Position numbers and translations under genes: made by a program. The notes beneath the pieces are model-generated. The model saw only the letters and a list, made by a program, of their open reading frames with translations. It was not told the origin of the DNA and did no database searches. This document shows positions 36,443-45,090 of a stretch of DNA of 64,000 nucleotides, piece after piece; position 1 is the first letter of the stretch; each line of letters begins with the position of its first letter. This DNA comes from DLKC01 sp002478885 (GTDB taxonomy: Bacteria; Bacteroidota; Bacteroidia; Chitinophagales; Chitinophagaceae). The stretch spans positions 3,348,001 through 3,412,000 of the forward strand of contig JAXLUI010000001.1 in the NCBI GenBank assembly GCA_046329585.1, read 5' to 3'.

Positions 36443-37303
36443 TTAAAATACCGGCTCAAATGTTTGCAGGCGCTCTGCTGCAGCGGTTTCGTGCGATGGA
36501 ATAAAAATAGTCTTGTGTTGCTTGGCAAACGATGTTACAGCAGCATAAGTTTTTTCAGCAAGCCGGTGACTGGCGTTTGTGCCCGAATATTTCCGTTCAA
36601 TCAATTGCCGTTGCGCATAACAAACATCTGCACCAAAAAACAAGTATCCTTCATCAGTATTAAATACAACCGAACAGTGCCCGTAGGTGTGGCCTGGTGT
36701 GTGCAGCATTAAAAGATCTTTCGCTTTTGTGAGATAGCAAGCTTTTTCAAAGTTTTCATACTGCTCGTTCAATTCAACCAAAGTTGGCGCAAACCATGCC
36801 GGGTAAAGTTTTGGTAAATCGCCATAAGGCTTTTCCCATTCATATTTATTTACGATAATTTCTGTGGATGGAAAGTATTTTAATCCATCGATATGATCTA
36901 GGTGAAGATGTGTTAGCACAACCGCTTTTATCTTTTCGACAGGAATATTTAGTTCACTTAGTTGCGGCCCTATCTCTTCTTCCTTTTTTACGATGAATTT
37001 AAATTGAGTAGTATCGAACCAGTTTACAAAAAAGCCGGAGCTTTTAAAAAAACCGGGATCATTTACTTCGGCTTGTTCGCCGGTGTCAATTACAAATACA
37101 CCTTCGGGGTGCTCGATCACCATCACCCATATCGGCATCCATTCGGTGAATTTCTTGTCGAAGATAAAATCAAGCGATGCAAGTATTCCGGTTTTGGTTG
37201 ATTCGCGGAATTTTGTTTTTACAGACACGGCTCCTGTTGATACGAGATGAACCTTTACAGGCTTGCCTTTTAAGTGAACTTCTACTGTTTGTTTATTGAA
37301 CAT
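36443..37303 (-). CDS. MBL-fold hydrolase, AHL-lactonase (AttM/AiiA)-like
   Basis: 286 residues from the ATG at 37303 (MFNKQTVEVHLKG); a longer reading frame has no protein-like N-terminus. The metal site is THLHLDHIDGL (HxHxDH), with HTPGHTYGHCSVVF and FFGADVCY supplying the third histidine and bridging Asp, and SHETAAAERL with the last His. These patterns place it with quorum-quenching N-acyl homoserine lactonases and related lactone or ester hydrolases. No signal peptide. It lies directly downstream of homogentisate dioxygenase on the same strand, separated by an interspersed element, so a role in that aromatic pathway is possible but not shown. Confidence 0.8.
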   Translation of the reverse strand: MFNKQTVEVHLKGKPVKVHLVSTGAVSVKTKFRESTKTGILASLDFIFDKKFTEWMPIWVMVIEHPEGVFVIDTGEQAEVNDPGFFKSSGFFVNWFDTTQFKFIVKKEEEIGPQLSELNIPVEKIKAVVLTHLHLDHIDGLKYFPSTEIIVNKYEWEKPYGDLPKLYPAWFAPTLVELNEQYENFEKACYLTKAKDLLMLHTPGHTYGHCSVVFNTDEGYLFFGADVCYAQRQLIERKYSGTNASHRLAEKTYAAVTSFAKQHKTIFIPSHETAAAERLQTFEPVF

Positions 37304-37412
37304 ATCGTAAATGTAAAAATCATTCGTTGTACGGCACAAGGTTTTGCCACTTAAATGCTTGGAATAAACTGCCGGCGTCACAGCTGTTTAATTGCTGCAC
37401 ATAGCGATGCGG

Positions 37413-37469
37413 TAAAAGGGTGCGACGCAACGATGTTTCATAGCAGCACTGCCGCCGGGTACAAAAAAA
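37413..37469 (-). repeat. Interspersed intergenic element, copy 9
   Basis: On the minus strand: seven T (37469-37463), TACCCGGCGGC, then GTTGCGTCGCACCCTTTTA (37431-37413). It begins 21 nt after the stop of the hmgA gene in the same sense. Confidence 0.8.
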
Positions 37470-37489
37470 CTACTGCTACCTTATGTCCC

Positions 37490-38647
37490 TCACTCAGCCC
37501 AACTCATTACATACCCGTCGTTTTCAATATCGAGCGCTTCTTTTGTTAATTGCAACGGGTGAAATGTGTCGACCATTACCGCGAGTTCTTTTGTTTCTTT
37601 AGCTCCAATGCTGCGTTGCACAGCGCCGGGATGCGGCCCATGCGGTATTCCGGCGGGGTGTAAAGTGATCATGCCGCGTGTTACATTTTTACGGCTCATA
37701 AAATCACCATCCACATAGTAGAGCACTTCATCGCTGTCGATATTGCTGTGGTTGTATGGTGCCGGAATCGCATCGGGATGGTAGTCGTATAAACGCGGCA
37801 CAAAACTGCACACTACAAAATTGTGTGCTTCAAAAGTCTGGTGTACCGGCGGTGGCTGGTGTACACGGCCGGTGATGGGTTCAAAATCGTGAATACTGAA
37901 TGCGTAAGGATAACAACAGCCATCCCACCCAACCACATCAAAGGGATGTGTGCCGTAGTGCAGGCTATACATCATGCCTTTCTTTTTTGCACGGATCAGG
38001 AAATCACCTTTCACATCAAATGTTTCGAGCGAGTGCGGCGGGCGGATATCTCTTTCGCAGTAAGGCGAGTGTTCCAGCAACTGGCCGTATTTGCTCGTGT
38101 ATTTTTTCGGAAACCTGATCGGGCTGAAAGACTCTACGATAAACAACCTGTTCTGTTCAGTTGTAAAATTTATTTGGTAGATCGTGCCGCGTGGAATAAT
38201 AAGATAGTCGCCATAGGCAAAATCAAGTTGGCCATACATGCTACGTAGTGTGCCACTGCCTTCATGTACAAAAATCATTTCATCTGCATCGGTGTTTTTA
38301 TAAAAATATTCCGTCATGCTTTCCTTTGGTGCGGCAAGTACAATATGGCAATCGTTATTTACCAGCACGGGTTTGCGGCTATCTAAAAAGTCTTTTTGCG
38401 GCTCAATTTTGAAGCCTTCAAAGCTGCGGTGCTGCAACATTTTTTCTTCTGCTACAGTTGGTGCAACACTTTGCTGCGGCTCGGTTTTAATGATCTGGGT
38501 TGGAGGATGGCAATGATACATGATCGAGTAATCGTTGCTGAACCCTTCTGTTGAAAAAAGTTGTTCCGAATAGAGTTCGCCATTGGCTTTGCGAAACTGT
38601 GTGTGGCGTTTGTGCGGAATGTTTCCGAGTTTATAATAGAATGGCAT
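37490..38647 (-). CDS. hmgA: Homogentisate 1,2-dioxygenase
   Basis: 385 residues from the ATG at 38647 (MPFYYKLGNIPHKRHTQFRK, the conserved family N-terminus). The cupin core shows IFVHEGSGTLRSMYGQLDFAYGD, PRGTIYQI and the iron-ligand region TLHPAGIPHGPHPG with H-x5-H spacing. The family opens the ring of homogentisate to maleylacetoacetate in tyrosine and phenylalanine breakdown. At 385 residues this is shorter than the 430-450-residue E. coli/human-type enzyme and matches the shorter bacterial subtype. Partner genes of the pathway (HPPD, fumarylacetoacetase) are not in this window. Confidence 0.9.
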   Translation of the reverse strand: MPFYYKLGNIPHKRHTQFRKANGELYSEQLFSTEGFSNDYSIMYHCHPPTQIIKTEPQQSVAPTVAEEKMLQHRSFEGFKIEPQKDFLDSRKPVLVNNDCHIVLAAPKESMTEYFYKNTDADEMIFVHEGSGTLRSMYGQLDFAYGDYLIIPRGTIYQINFTTEQNRLFIVESFSPIRFPKKYTSKYGQLLEHSPYCERDIRPPHSLETFDVKGDFLIRAKKKGMMYSLHYGTHPFDVVGWDGCCYPYAFSIHDFEPITGRVHQPPPVHQTFEAHNFVVCSFVPRLYDYHPDAIPAPYNHSNIDSDEVLYYVDGDFMSRKNVTRGMITLHPAGIPHGPHPGAVQRSIGAKETKELAVMVDTFHPLQLTKEALDIENDGYVMSWAE

Positions 38648-38694
38648 AACAAATGACATTTAGCATTAGAAAATAGAAATCCGAAAATGCATCG

Positions 38695-38750
38695 ATGGGC
38701 CGGGCGATGAAATGAGCATTAAGCATTCTTGCGTCGCACACTTGTGCTGC
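38695..38750 (+). repeat. Interspersed intergenic element, copy 10
   Basis: GGGCCGGGC box, a GATGAAATGAGC stretch, core TTGCGTCGCACACTTGTGC at 38729-38747 (one mismatch from consensus). It lies between two minus-strand genes, opposite in sense. A short open frame across it (38719-38928) is not considered real. Confidence 0.8.
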
Positions 38751-38924
38751 AACAACTAATGCAGCAGGTCAGCAGACAGACATTTCCAGTGTGGCAAGCA
38801 GGAAAATATATTTCCATTTGCGCTTGTCGATATGATAGGTGAAGTTTCTGAAGAATGGCATAAGCAAATGTAAGCAGATTTATTCGTAGCAGGGAACTGT
38901 CACATTGAGCGTCGTGTGCATGGT

Positions 38925-39842
38925 TCACAGCGTTAACAAGGCAGCTCCGAACACCCCGGCGCTGTCGCCGAGCAACGGCTTTACCAGTTTTACAGAAGGC
39001 GTTGTATTGAAGATGTAGTTACATACTTCTTCGGCGCCTCTTGTATAGAGCAAGTCGATATTGCCAACACCGCCACCGATCACGATCACGTTGGGATCGA
39101 TAATATTTACAACGGTCGCAAGTGCTCTGCCGAACTGGTGAATCATTCTTTCGATAGTTGCATTAGCTGCCTCGTCGCCACCTTGATGGTAACGTTGTAC
39201 AATTTCGGGTAGTGTATATAGCGTACCTGCCAGGCTTTGATAAAATTGTTGAAGACCGGTGCCTGACAACAGCGTCTCCACGCACCCGGTTTTGCCGCAA
39301 TAGCAGGGACCGCCTGACGCGTCCAGAAAATTGTGGCCCCACTCGCCGCCAATGCCCTGCGCGCCATTCAATACTTTTCCGTTGACCACGACTCCGCCGC
39401 CCACACCGGTACCCATGATTATTCCAAAGACAACCTCAGCATTTGGATGCACTTTCGGAACAACGCCCATGAGGGTTTCGGCAAGCGCAAAACAATTGGC
39501 ATCGTTAGCTATGGAAACTTTTACATTCAGGGCTTTCTCAAGGTCCGCCTTTAACGGCTGGTTGTTCAGGCAGGTGGTGTTGCAGTTCTTCATTGTCTGC
39601 GTAGCAGGTTGTAATGCGCCCGGGGTTGCAAAGCCCATATGCGATGGGGTTATGCCTGTTTCTTCCGCCAGCATACTTACCAGCACCTGTATGCGGTGAA
39701 TGATATGTGAGTAACCCATATGCGCTTCTGTTGGAATTCTTTTACGGGCGATGATTGCTGACGGATCATCAGCACACAATATTACGGCTTCTGTTTTGGT
39801 TCCCCCGAGGTCGACGCCCCAGAGATAATTGCCTGGCTTCAT
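38925..39842 (-). CDS. ROK-family sugar kinase
   Basis: 305 residues. ATP/sugar motifs: WGVDLGGTKTEAVIL (phosphate-1), GIIMGTGVGGGVVVNG (phosphate-2), GEWGHNFLDASGG with the ROK zinc site CYCGKTGCVETLLSG (C-x-CG-x2-GC-x-E), and VIVIGGGVGN (adenosine region). ROK kinases phosphorylate glucose, N-acetylglucosamine, N-acetylmannosamine or fructose. The specificity is not fixed by visible residues; glucokinase or NagK is most likely. A TAAGTTTG -7 element lies just upstream (39868-39875, minus strand). No signal peptide; cytoplasmic. Confidence 0.88.
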   Translation of the reverse strand: MKPGNYLWGVDLGGTKTEAVILCADDPSAIIARKRIPTEAHMGYSHIIHRIQVLVSMLAEETGITPSHMGFATPGALQPATQTMKNCNTTCLNNQPLKADLEKALNVKVSIANDANCFALAETLMGVVPKVHPNAEVVFGIIMGTGVGGGVVVNGKVLNGAQGIGGEWGHNFLDASGGPCYCGKTGCVETLLSGTGLQQFYQSLAGTLYTLPEIVQRYHQGGDEAANATIERMIHQFGRALATVVNIIDPNVIVIGGGVGNIDLLYTRGAEEVCNYIFNTTPSVKLVKPLLGDSAGVFGAALLTL

Positions 39843-39867
39843 GAAAGAGTAATCGTTGTTTGTTGCT

Positions 39868-39875
39868 CAAACTTA
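39868..39875 (-). promoter_or_regulatory. -7 element of the ROK kinase promoter
   Basis: Minus-strand TAAGTTTG (TAnnTTTG), 25 nt before the ATG at 39842. The -33 region is weak. Confidence 0.5.
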
Positions 39876-39900
39876 GCTCAATTTATGATCTGCCGGTGAA

Positions 39901-39955
39901 CGGATTGCGACGCAACGAAGATGCCACACCTGAAAAGGCCGGTACCACAAAAAAA
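39901..39955 (-). repeat. Interspersed intergenic element, copy 11
   Basis: On the minus strand: seven T (39955-39949), GGTACCGGCC, then GTGTGGCATCTTC and GTTGCGTCGCAATCCG (39916-39901). The 3' part of the core has diverged. Between divergent genes. Confidence 0.75.
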
Positions 39956-39993
39956 TACAATCTGAGACGGGAAGCGGTGCGTAATATTGAACA

Positions 39994-40494
39994 ATGAAAC
40001 GTATTGGTCTAATATCAGACACGCACGGATACCTGGACGAAGCGGTATTTAAGCATTTTGAGTCCTGCGACGAAATCTGGCATGGGGGAGATTTTGGAAC
40101 GATCGCAGTTGCCGAGCAACTTTCAAAAAGCGGCCAGCCTGTTCGCGGTGTTTATGGAAATATTGATGGCTATGATGTAAGAAGTGTTTACCAGGAGCAA
40201 CTAATATTTACATGTGAGGAAGTTAGGGTTTTGATGAAGCATATTGGTGGTTACCCGGGACGATACGAGCGCGGGGTAAGAGAGTTAATATTGAGGGAAC
40301 AACCACAGCTTTTTATAAGCGGGCATTCACATATTTTGAAAGTGATGTACGACGACAAACTTCAATGCCTTCATATGAACCCTGGTGCTGCAGGTAAACA
40401 GGGTTGGCATAAAGTAAGGACGCTGATACGTTTTGTGATTGAAGGAAAAGAAATGAAAAATTGCGAAGTGATCGAGTTGGGTAAACGTGTTTAA
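39994..40494 (+). CDS. YfcE/MJ0936-type metallophosphoesterase
   Basis: 166 residues. The calcineurin-like motifs are ISDTHGYLDE (DxH), WHGGDFG (GD), YGNIDGYD (GNxD), LFISGHSHI (GHSH) and MNPGAAGKQGWHK near the end. These belong to the YfcE/MJ0936 group, small cytoplasmic phosphodiesterases with loosely defined substrates (for example bis-pNPP in vitro). It stands alone, divergent to the ROK kinase gene. No functional link is visible. Confidence 0.88.
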   Translation: MKRIGLISDTHGYLDEAVFKHFESCDEIWHGGDFGTIAVAEQLSKSGQPVRGVYGNIDGYDVRSVYQEQLIFTCEEVRVLMKHIGGYPGRYERGVRELILREQPQLFISGHSHILKVMYDDKLQCLHMNPGAAGKQGWHKVRTLIRFVIEGKEMKNCEVIELGKRV

Positions 40495-40590
40495 TGGCAG
40501 GCTGGCTTGAAAATAAATGGGGTCTTTGGGTCGTCAGTTTAACGCAAGTACGCAGAAAACATTGTAATTTGAATAATCAAAACTACCGTT

Positions 40591-41724
40591 ATGACCAGTA
40601 AAATAAACCGCCGCGAACTTATCAGGAACAGTTCACTTGCTGCATTGGGTTTGGGATTTTCTTTCAGATCAATGGCCGGTGAAGATCGTTTGCCAAAAGA
40701 TTTTGGAGCGCAGGAGGGTCTGCTGAACCTGGGCTCGAACGAAAACCCTTATGGACCGTCACAAATGGTGAGGGATGCAATTGCCGACATGGTACCTTAC
40801 TCGAACCGGTACCAGTTTAGTTTACCCAGCATGCTGTCGTTCAGGAAGGAGCTGGCTGCTGGGTACGGGTTGGAAGAGTCGAATATATTGGTAACGGCAG
40901 GATCGAGCGTGGCATTGGGACTATTGCCTAGGTACTTTAGCAAAGGCAATATTGTTACAGCCGCTCCTACATTTTTCATACTTCCAAACACGGCAAAAAA
41001 ATTAGGTATAAAAGTTATTGAAATTCCCTTGACTGAAGACAAAGTGCATGACCTACCCGCCATGTTAAGTAGTATTGACAATAACACGCAGTTGGTATAT
41101 GTAGTTAACCCTGCCAACCCTACTGCTACTATAGTAAAGCCGGCAGCACTGAAAGCTTTTTGTATAGAGGCATCTAAAAAGGCTGCCGTTCTGGTTGATG
41201 AGGCATATATCGATTTTGTGGATACGCCCGATAATGAGTCCATGTTGGGGCTGGTCAGCAGTAATCCAAATATTATTGTAATGCGTACTTTTTCGAAAAT
41301 CCACGGGATGGCGGGTTTACGAATTGGTTTTATAGCGGCGCACCCATCAATGATCATGAAACTCGAAGACGCCTATTTCGATGAATCGCAAGTGGCTGTC
41401 AGTAATCTTACGATGGTGGCAGCGCTGGCAAGCCTGAAAGATGAAGCCCATAGAAATGATTGCCGGAAAAAGATCATTGCAGCCCGTGACTACACTTTTG
41501 AAACGCTTTCTCAAATGAGGTTCAGGTGTATACCTTCTCATACAAACTTCTTCTTTTTTAAACTTGGCGACTACAAGGGCGACTTTGCTGCCGACATGCT
41601 GAAGAAGAATGTGCTTGTTCGCTCCAACACTTATCCGGACGGCAAGTGGGGGCGGGTAAGCATTGGTACTATGGAAGAGATGAAACAGTTTATTTCCGTT
41701 ATGAAGCAGACCTTTAATGCCTGA
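40591..41724 (+). CDS. Histidinol-phosphate aminotransferase-like PLP enzyme with a Tat-type signal
   Basis: 377 residues. The N-terminus is NRRELIRNSSLAALGLGFSF, a twin-arginine-like signal, followed by the family start NLGSNENPYGPS. The PLP fold is aspartate aminotransferase fold type I, as in HisC/CobD-like proteins: YVVNPANPTATIV (PLP contact), VDEAYIDF and the Schiff-base lysine in RTFSKIHGMAGLRIGF. Predicted export distinguishes it from cytoplasmic HisC, but PLP enzymes in the periplasm are rare, so either the signal is real (substrate unknown) or the Tat motif is coincidental. Monocistronic by spacing: 96 nt after the phosphoesterase, with no terminator seen. Confidence 0.8.
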   Translation: MTSKINRRELIRNSSLAALGLGFSFRSMAGEDRLPKDFGAQEGLLNLGSNENPYGPSQMVRDAIADMVPYSNRYQFSLPSMLSFRKELAAGYGLEESNILVTAGSSVALGLLPRYFSKGNIVTAAPTFFILPNTAKKLGIKVIEIPLTEDKVHDLPAMLSSIDNNTQLVYVVNPANPTATIVKPAALKAFCIEASKKAAVLVDEAYIDFVDTPDNESMLGLVSSNPNIIVMRTFSKIHGMAGLRIGFIAAHPSMIMKLEDAYFDESQVAVSNLTMVAALASLKDEAHRNDCRKKIIAARDYTFETLSQMRFRCIPSHTNFFFFKLGDYKGDFAADMLKKNVLVRSNTYPDGKWGRVSIGTMEEMKQFISVMKQTFNA

Positions 41725-42063
41725 TTTCCGTGGGCGCTGACAGAGGTTTTGCGGGATGTTGCTGGGGAAAGTCCTTTACAGTTGTTTCCGGAATTTTCTT
41801 ACTAATCGGCAGTAAATTTAAAGCGTATGGTAAGAATAAAATTGCTTTATTCATTAGGATTTAATATCTTAACTCTTTACTTTTGTTAACACGCATTAGT
41901 AATTGCCAGAAAGCCCAGATCCTTAATTATTTAAAATAGCACTTATAGGCCTTGCAGTTATCTTTAGGTACCCTGAAATAAAAGATCCGGAAAAATAGCA
42001 AGGAAACAATGATAAAATACTAACATACCGGAATACTGAAAACGTTTAAAACAACCCCCAAAT
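41725..42063. other. Intergenic region upstream of HU, about 340 bp
   Basis: AT-rich, with no gene. Contains a TACTTTTG -7 element (41878-41885) that probably drives the HU / TPR / small protein / RNase G cluster with a leader of about 180 nt. Confidence 0.5.
41878..41885 (+). promoter_or_regulatory. -7 element upstream of HU
   Basis: TACTTTTG, an exact TAnnTTTG. No good TTG at the right spacing, so only the -7 half is supported. About 180 nt before the HU start. Confidence 0.45.
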
Positions 42064-42354
42064 ATGAGAAAGTCAGATTTAATCAACAACATTTCGGAGA
42101 AAACCGGAATTCCAAAAGTAGATGTATTAGTAACCGTCGAGTCTCTGATCAAAGAAGTAAAAGAAAATATCTCGAAGGGTGAAAATATATATATACGAGG
42201 TTTCGGCAGTTTTATAACTAAGAAAAGAGCTGCAAAAATCGGACGGAATATTAAAAAAAATGTAGCGGTACACATTCCGGAACACTATATCCCTGCATTT
42301 AAGCCCTCCAAAGAATTTGTAAATGAGGTTAAGCAAATGAATATTACGCAGTAA
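42064..42354 (+). CDS. HU/IHF-family DNA-binding protein
   Basis: 96 residues. The family pattern is complete: MRKSDLINNISEKTGIPK (N-terminal helices), ENIYIRGFGSFITKKRAAKIGRN (beta arm with the GFGSF motif), the IPAFKPSKEF end and a basic stretch NIKKN in the arm. It bends and coats DNA. It is the first gene of a four-gene set with the TPR protein, tiny basic protein and RNase G, an order seen in many Bacteroidota genomes (established pattern, not checked here). The spacing to the TPR gene is 23 nt, suggesting co-transcription. Confidence 0.95.
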   Translation: MRKSDLINNISEKTGIPKVDVLVTVESLIKEVKENISKGENIYIRGFGSFITKKRAAKIGRNIKKNVAVHIPEHYIPAFKPSKEFVNEVKQMNITQ

Positions 42355-42377
42355 ATTTGCTGCCTAATTAAAAATTT

Positions 42378-43235
42378 GTGATCAAACAACAGGCTATTTT
42401 GCTTGCCGGCGGTATCATTCTCCTGGTAGGTTTATTTTTTTTCGCTAAAACAACAGGTCCATCTACTGAGCCGGCTGACTCTGGTCCGGGTATGCAGGCT
42501 TCGCCTGGTTCTGCCTCCGCGCCCCTTACTACTGAATCGATTATTGATGCGGCTAAACAGCATTTGTCTGATGCCCAGCATTCGGCCGTTATTCAACTCG
42601 AGCAAAGTGTGGTAAGAGGAGACGTAAAAGACCAGAAAATACGCATATACCGGCAACTATCCGATTATTGGCGAGACTCCTTAAATGAGCCTGAAATAGG
42701 AGCTTATTACGCCGGGGAATCAGCAAAGTTGGAAAAATCAGAAAAAAACCTCACTTTCGCAGCCCGTTTGTTTTTAGGGAAGCTTATGGCGACCGAGGAT
42801 GCGGGAATGCAAAATTGGTTGGCTACCAACGCGAAGTCATTATATGAAGAAGCGTTGAAGCTGAATCCTGTTAATGATTCTTTGAAAATTGAGTTGGGCA
42901 CCTGTTATCTCTTTAGCACTATTTCTGCCACTCCTATGGAGGGCATTTTAAAAATTAAAGAGGTGGCAGACAGGGATTCATCAAATATGTACGCTCAGCT
43001 GATGCTCGGTCTTGGTGACATAAGAAGTGGCCAATATGATAAAGCCATTGAAAGGTTAACAAAAGTGACGGCAGCAGAGCCTCAGAACCTCCAGGCAATA
43101 TTTAACCTGGCCGAAACTTATGAGCGGAAAGCGGATAAGGCAAACGCTATTAAGTGGTATACTATTGCCGAGAACATGGTAACAATGCCGGACGCAAAAA
43201 AGGAATTACAACAACGGATTAATTCATTAAAATAA
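42378..43235 (+). CDS. Membrane-anchored TPR-repeat protein
   Basis: 285 residues, translation likely from GTG at 42378 (MIKQQAILLAGGIILLVGLFFF, a single N-terminal TM helix). A Pro/Ser/Gly-rich linker is followed by helices from about residue 55; TPR-like pairs are visible from about residue 155: LYEEALKLNPVNDSLKIELGTCYLF, MYAQLMLGLGDIRSGQYDKAIERL and AIFNLAETYERKADKANAIKWY (each split at fewer than 20 residues here: MLGLGDIRSGQYDKAI). The repeats face the periplasm by inference. It lies between HU and the 31-residue gene, with 30 nt to the latter. Scaffold role unknown. Confidence 0.75.
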   Translation: MIKQQAILLAGGIILLVGLFFFAKTTGPSTEPADSGPGMQASPGSASAPLTTESIIDAAKQHLSDAQHSAVIQLEQSVVRGDVKDQKIRIYRQLSDYWRDSLNEPEIGAYYAGESAKLEKSEKNLTFAARLFLGKLMATEDAGMQNWLATNAKSLYEEALKLNPVNDSLKIELGTCYLFSTISATPMEGILKIKEVADRDSSNMYAQLMLGLGDIRSGQYDKAIERLTKVTAAEPQNLQAIFNLAETYERKADKANAIKWYTIAENMVTMPDAKKELQQRINSLK

Positions 43236-43265
43236 TTCTATTTCTTAACATTTAAATTTTTTACT

Positions 43266-43361
43266 ATGCCTTGTGGCAAAAAGAGAAAACGTCATAAAAT
43301 CGCAACTCACAAGAGGAAGAAACGTTTAAGAAAAAACAGACATAAGAAGAAGAATAAATAG
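43266..43361 (+). CDS. Tiny highly basic protein (31 aa), probably ribosome- or RNA-associated
   Basis: Sequence starts MPCGKKRKRHKIATHKRKKR and ends RKNRHKKKNK, so about 60 percent of its residues are Lys, Arg or His. It is too short to be found by ordinary length cut-offs, but it is supported by an ATG, a lack of internal stops and a 15-bp terminator 13 nt after the stop. It sits between the TPR gene and rng in the HU cluster. Such 30-40-residue Lys/Arg proteins occur at this place in many Bacteroidota. I suspect a small ribosomal or rRNA-binding protein; that identification is inference. Confidence 0.8.
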   Translation: MPCGKKRKRHKIATHKRKKRLRKNRHKKKNK

Positions 43362-43373
43362 AAATACTTCAAC

Positions 43374-43408
43374 ATAAGTCAATACCGGTATCCCCGGTAT
43401 TGACTTAT
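43374..43408 (+). terminator. Strong hairpin between the tiny gene and rng
   Basis: Perfect 15-bp stem ATAAGTCAATACCGG (43374-43388) and CCGGTATTGACTTAT (43394-43408), 5-nt loop. There is no long T-tail, so it could be an RNA-processing or attenuating hairpin as well as a terminator; rng starts 134 nt further on. Confidence 0.75.
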
Positions 43409-43542
43409 TGCACGAACTGCCATATTTTCAAGCAACTTTTACCTTTCCATCCTTTTTCCCTGGCAGACTTGTGTTTTAACAGAGTAGTGTGAATTTTCAG
43501 CCATGTATTCCTATGCAAGGTTGAAACTAAAAGTTGCATTTT

Positions 43543-45090
43543 GTGAACAAAGAACTGATAATAAATGCAGCACCGTCAGGTGTTGAAATAGCTTTACTTG
43601 AAAATAAAAAACTTGTAGAACTGCATCACGAAAAGACCGATGCCAGTTTTGCCGTTGGTGACTTATATTTAGGTAAAGTAAAAAAGCTTATTCCAGGGCT
43701 CAATGCAGCGTTTGTTGACGTAGGCTTTGAAAAAGACGCGTTCTTACACTACACTGATCTCAGTCCTTATGCCAAATCTTTGCTGAAGTTTACCCAGCAA
43801 TGCATCGCTGATAAATCCGCTTCAGTTTTCGACTTTTCCACTTTTGAGATTGAACCCGAAATAATCAAAACCGGTAAGGTAAATGAGGTATTGAGCGGAA
43901 AACCAAACATCCTTGTTCAGATTCTTAAAGAGCCTATTGCCGCAAAAGGTCCGCGCTTAAGTTGCGAAATTTCTTTGCCGGGCCGCTTCGTTGTAATTAC
44001 ACCTTTCAACGAGGTTGTTGCCGTTTCCAAAAAAATTCATTCGTCAGACGAAAGAAAACGACTTCAAAAGATTGTTGAAGCAATTAAGCCAAAAGGATTT
44101 GGAGTAATTGTGAGAACCGCCGCTGAAGCAAAAAATACGGCAGAATTACATGAAGACCTGTTAAACCTGGTCAACACCTGGAAACTGATCCAGCAAAATC
44201 TTAAAAATGCCGTCGCGCCAAGTAAAATTCTAAGCGAACAGGATAAAACCACTTCTATCCTCCGCGATTTGCTTAGCGAAGACTTCAACAAGGTAATCAC
44301 CAACGACCGCAATATTTACAACGATACAGTTTCCTACATCCAGAAGATCGCGCCGGATAAACAAGACATCGTTGCCCACTACCACAACGGCATTCCTATT
44401 TTTGACCAATACGGCATTACCAAACAGGTAAAATCTTCGTTTGGTAAAACCGTGAATCTTCCCAGCGGCGCTTATCTGATCATTGAACACACAGAAGCAT
44501 TGCACGTAATTGACGTGAACAGTGGTTATAAAAGTGTGAGCAATAACCAGGAAGAAAACGCGATGGAAACCAACCTTGAAGCCGCTGAAGAAATCGCCCG
44601 TCAGCTCAGGCTTAGGGATATCGGCGGTATAATCGTGGTCGACTTTATCGATATGAAGCTTCCTGAAAACAAAAGAAAGATACAGGAAGCCATGGATCGC
44701 TTTATGTTCCCCGACCGGGCAAAACATGCAGTACTCCCTATTTCAAAATTTGGCCTGATGCAAATTACCCGTCAACGCATGAGGCCCGAAATGAACATCA
44801 ACACCTCGGAAATTTGCCCAAGTTGCAATGGGTCGGGTAAAGTCACCAGCACGCTGTTGCTCGAAGACGAAATCTCAAAGCGCTTGCATTACCTCGTAAC
44901 TCACCAGCATAAGAACCTTACGATTTACGTACACCCGATCGTATATTCCCACCTCACGAAAGGCTTGTTTTCAATAGCCTGGAAATGGAAAAGAAAGAAC
45001 AAAACCAAAATTAAGGTTCGGGCCAATTCTGATTACCATTTCACAGAATTCCATTTCTTCGATACAAATGAAGAAGAAATAAAATTCTAG
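43543..45090 (+). CDS. rng: Ribonuclease G/E family protein
   Basis: 515 residues from GTG at 43543 (read MNKELIINAAPSGVEIALLEN), which matches the family N-terminus better than a TTG three codons earlier. The S1-like domain includes FAVGDLYLGKVKKLIPGLNA and AFVDVGFEKDAFLHYTDL. The catalytic region has LHVIDVNSGYKS and IIVVDFIDMK, whose Asp residues bind Mg2+, and the Zn-link CPSCNGSGKV (CxxC) for tetramer assembly. It cleaves single-stranded RNA, processing 16S rRNA and mRNA. The long C-terminal scaffold of RNase E is absent, so RNase G is the better name. Confidence 0.93.
   Translation: MNKELIINAAPSGVEIALLENKKLVELHHEKTDASFAVGDLYLGKVKKLIPGLNAAFVDVGFEKDAFLHYTDLSPYAKSLLKFTQQCIADKSASVFDFSTFEIEPEIIKTGKVNEVLSGKPNILVQILKEPIAAKGPRLSCEISLPGRFVVITPFNEVVAVSKKIHSSDERKRLQKIVEAIKPKGFGVIVRTAAEAKNTAELHEDLLNLVNTWKLIQQNLKNAVAPSKILSEQDKTTSILRDLLSEDFNKVITNDRNIYNDTVSYIQKIAPDKQDIVAHYHNGIPIFDQYGITKQVKSSFGKTVNLPSGAYLIIEHTEALHVIDVNSGYKSVSNNQEENAMETNLEAAEEIARQLRLRDIGGIIVVDFIDMKLPENKRKIQEAMDRFMFPDRAKHAVLPISKFGLMQITRQRMRPEMNINTSEICPSCNGSGKVTSTLLLEDEISKRLHYLVTHQHKNLTIYVHPIVYSHLTKGLFSIAWKWKRKNKTKIKVRANSDYHFTEFHFFDTNEEEIKF

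Noticed and set aside
38719..38928. Short minus-strand open frame between hmgA and the ROK kinase
   Set aside because: It runs through an interspersed element, has Cys-rich random-like composition and no family features.
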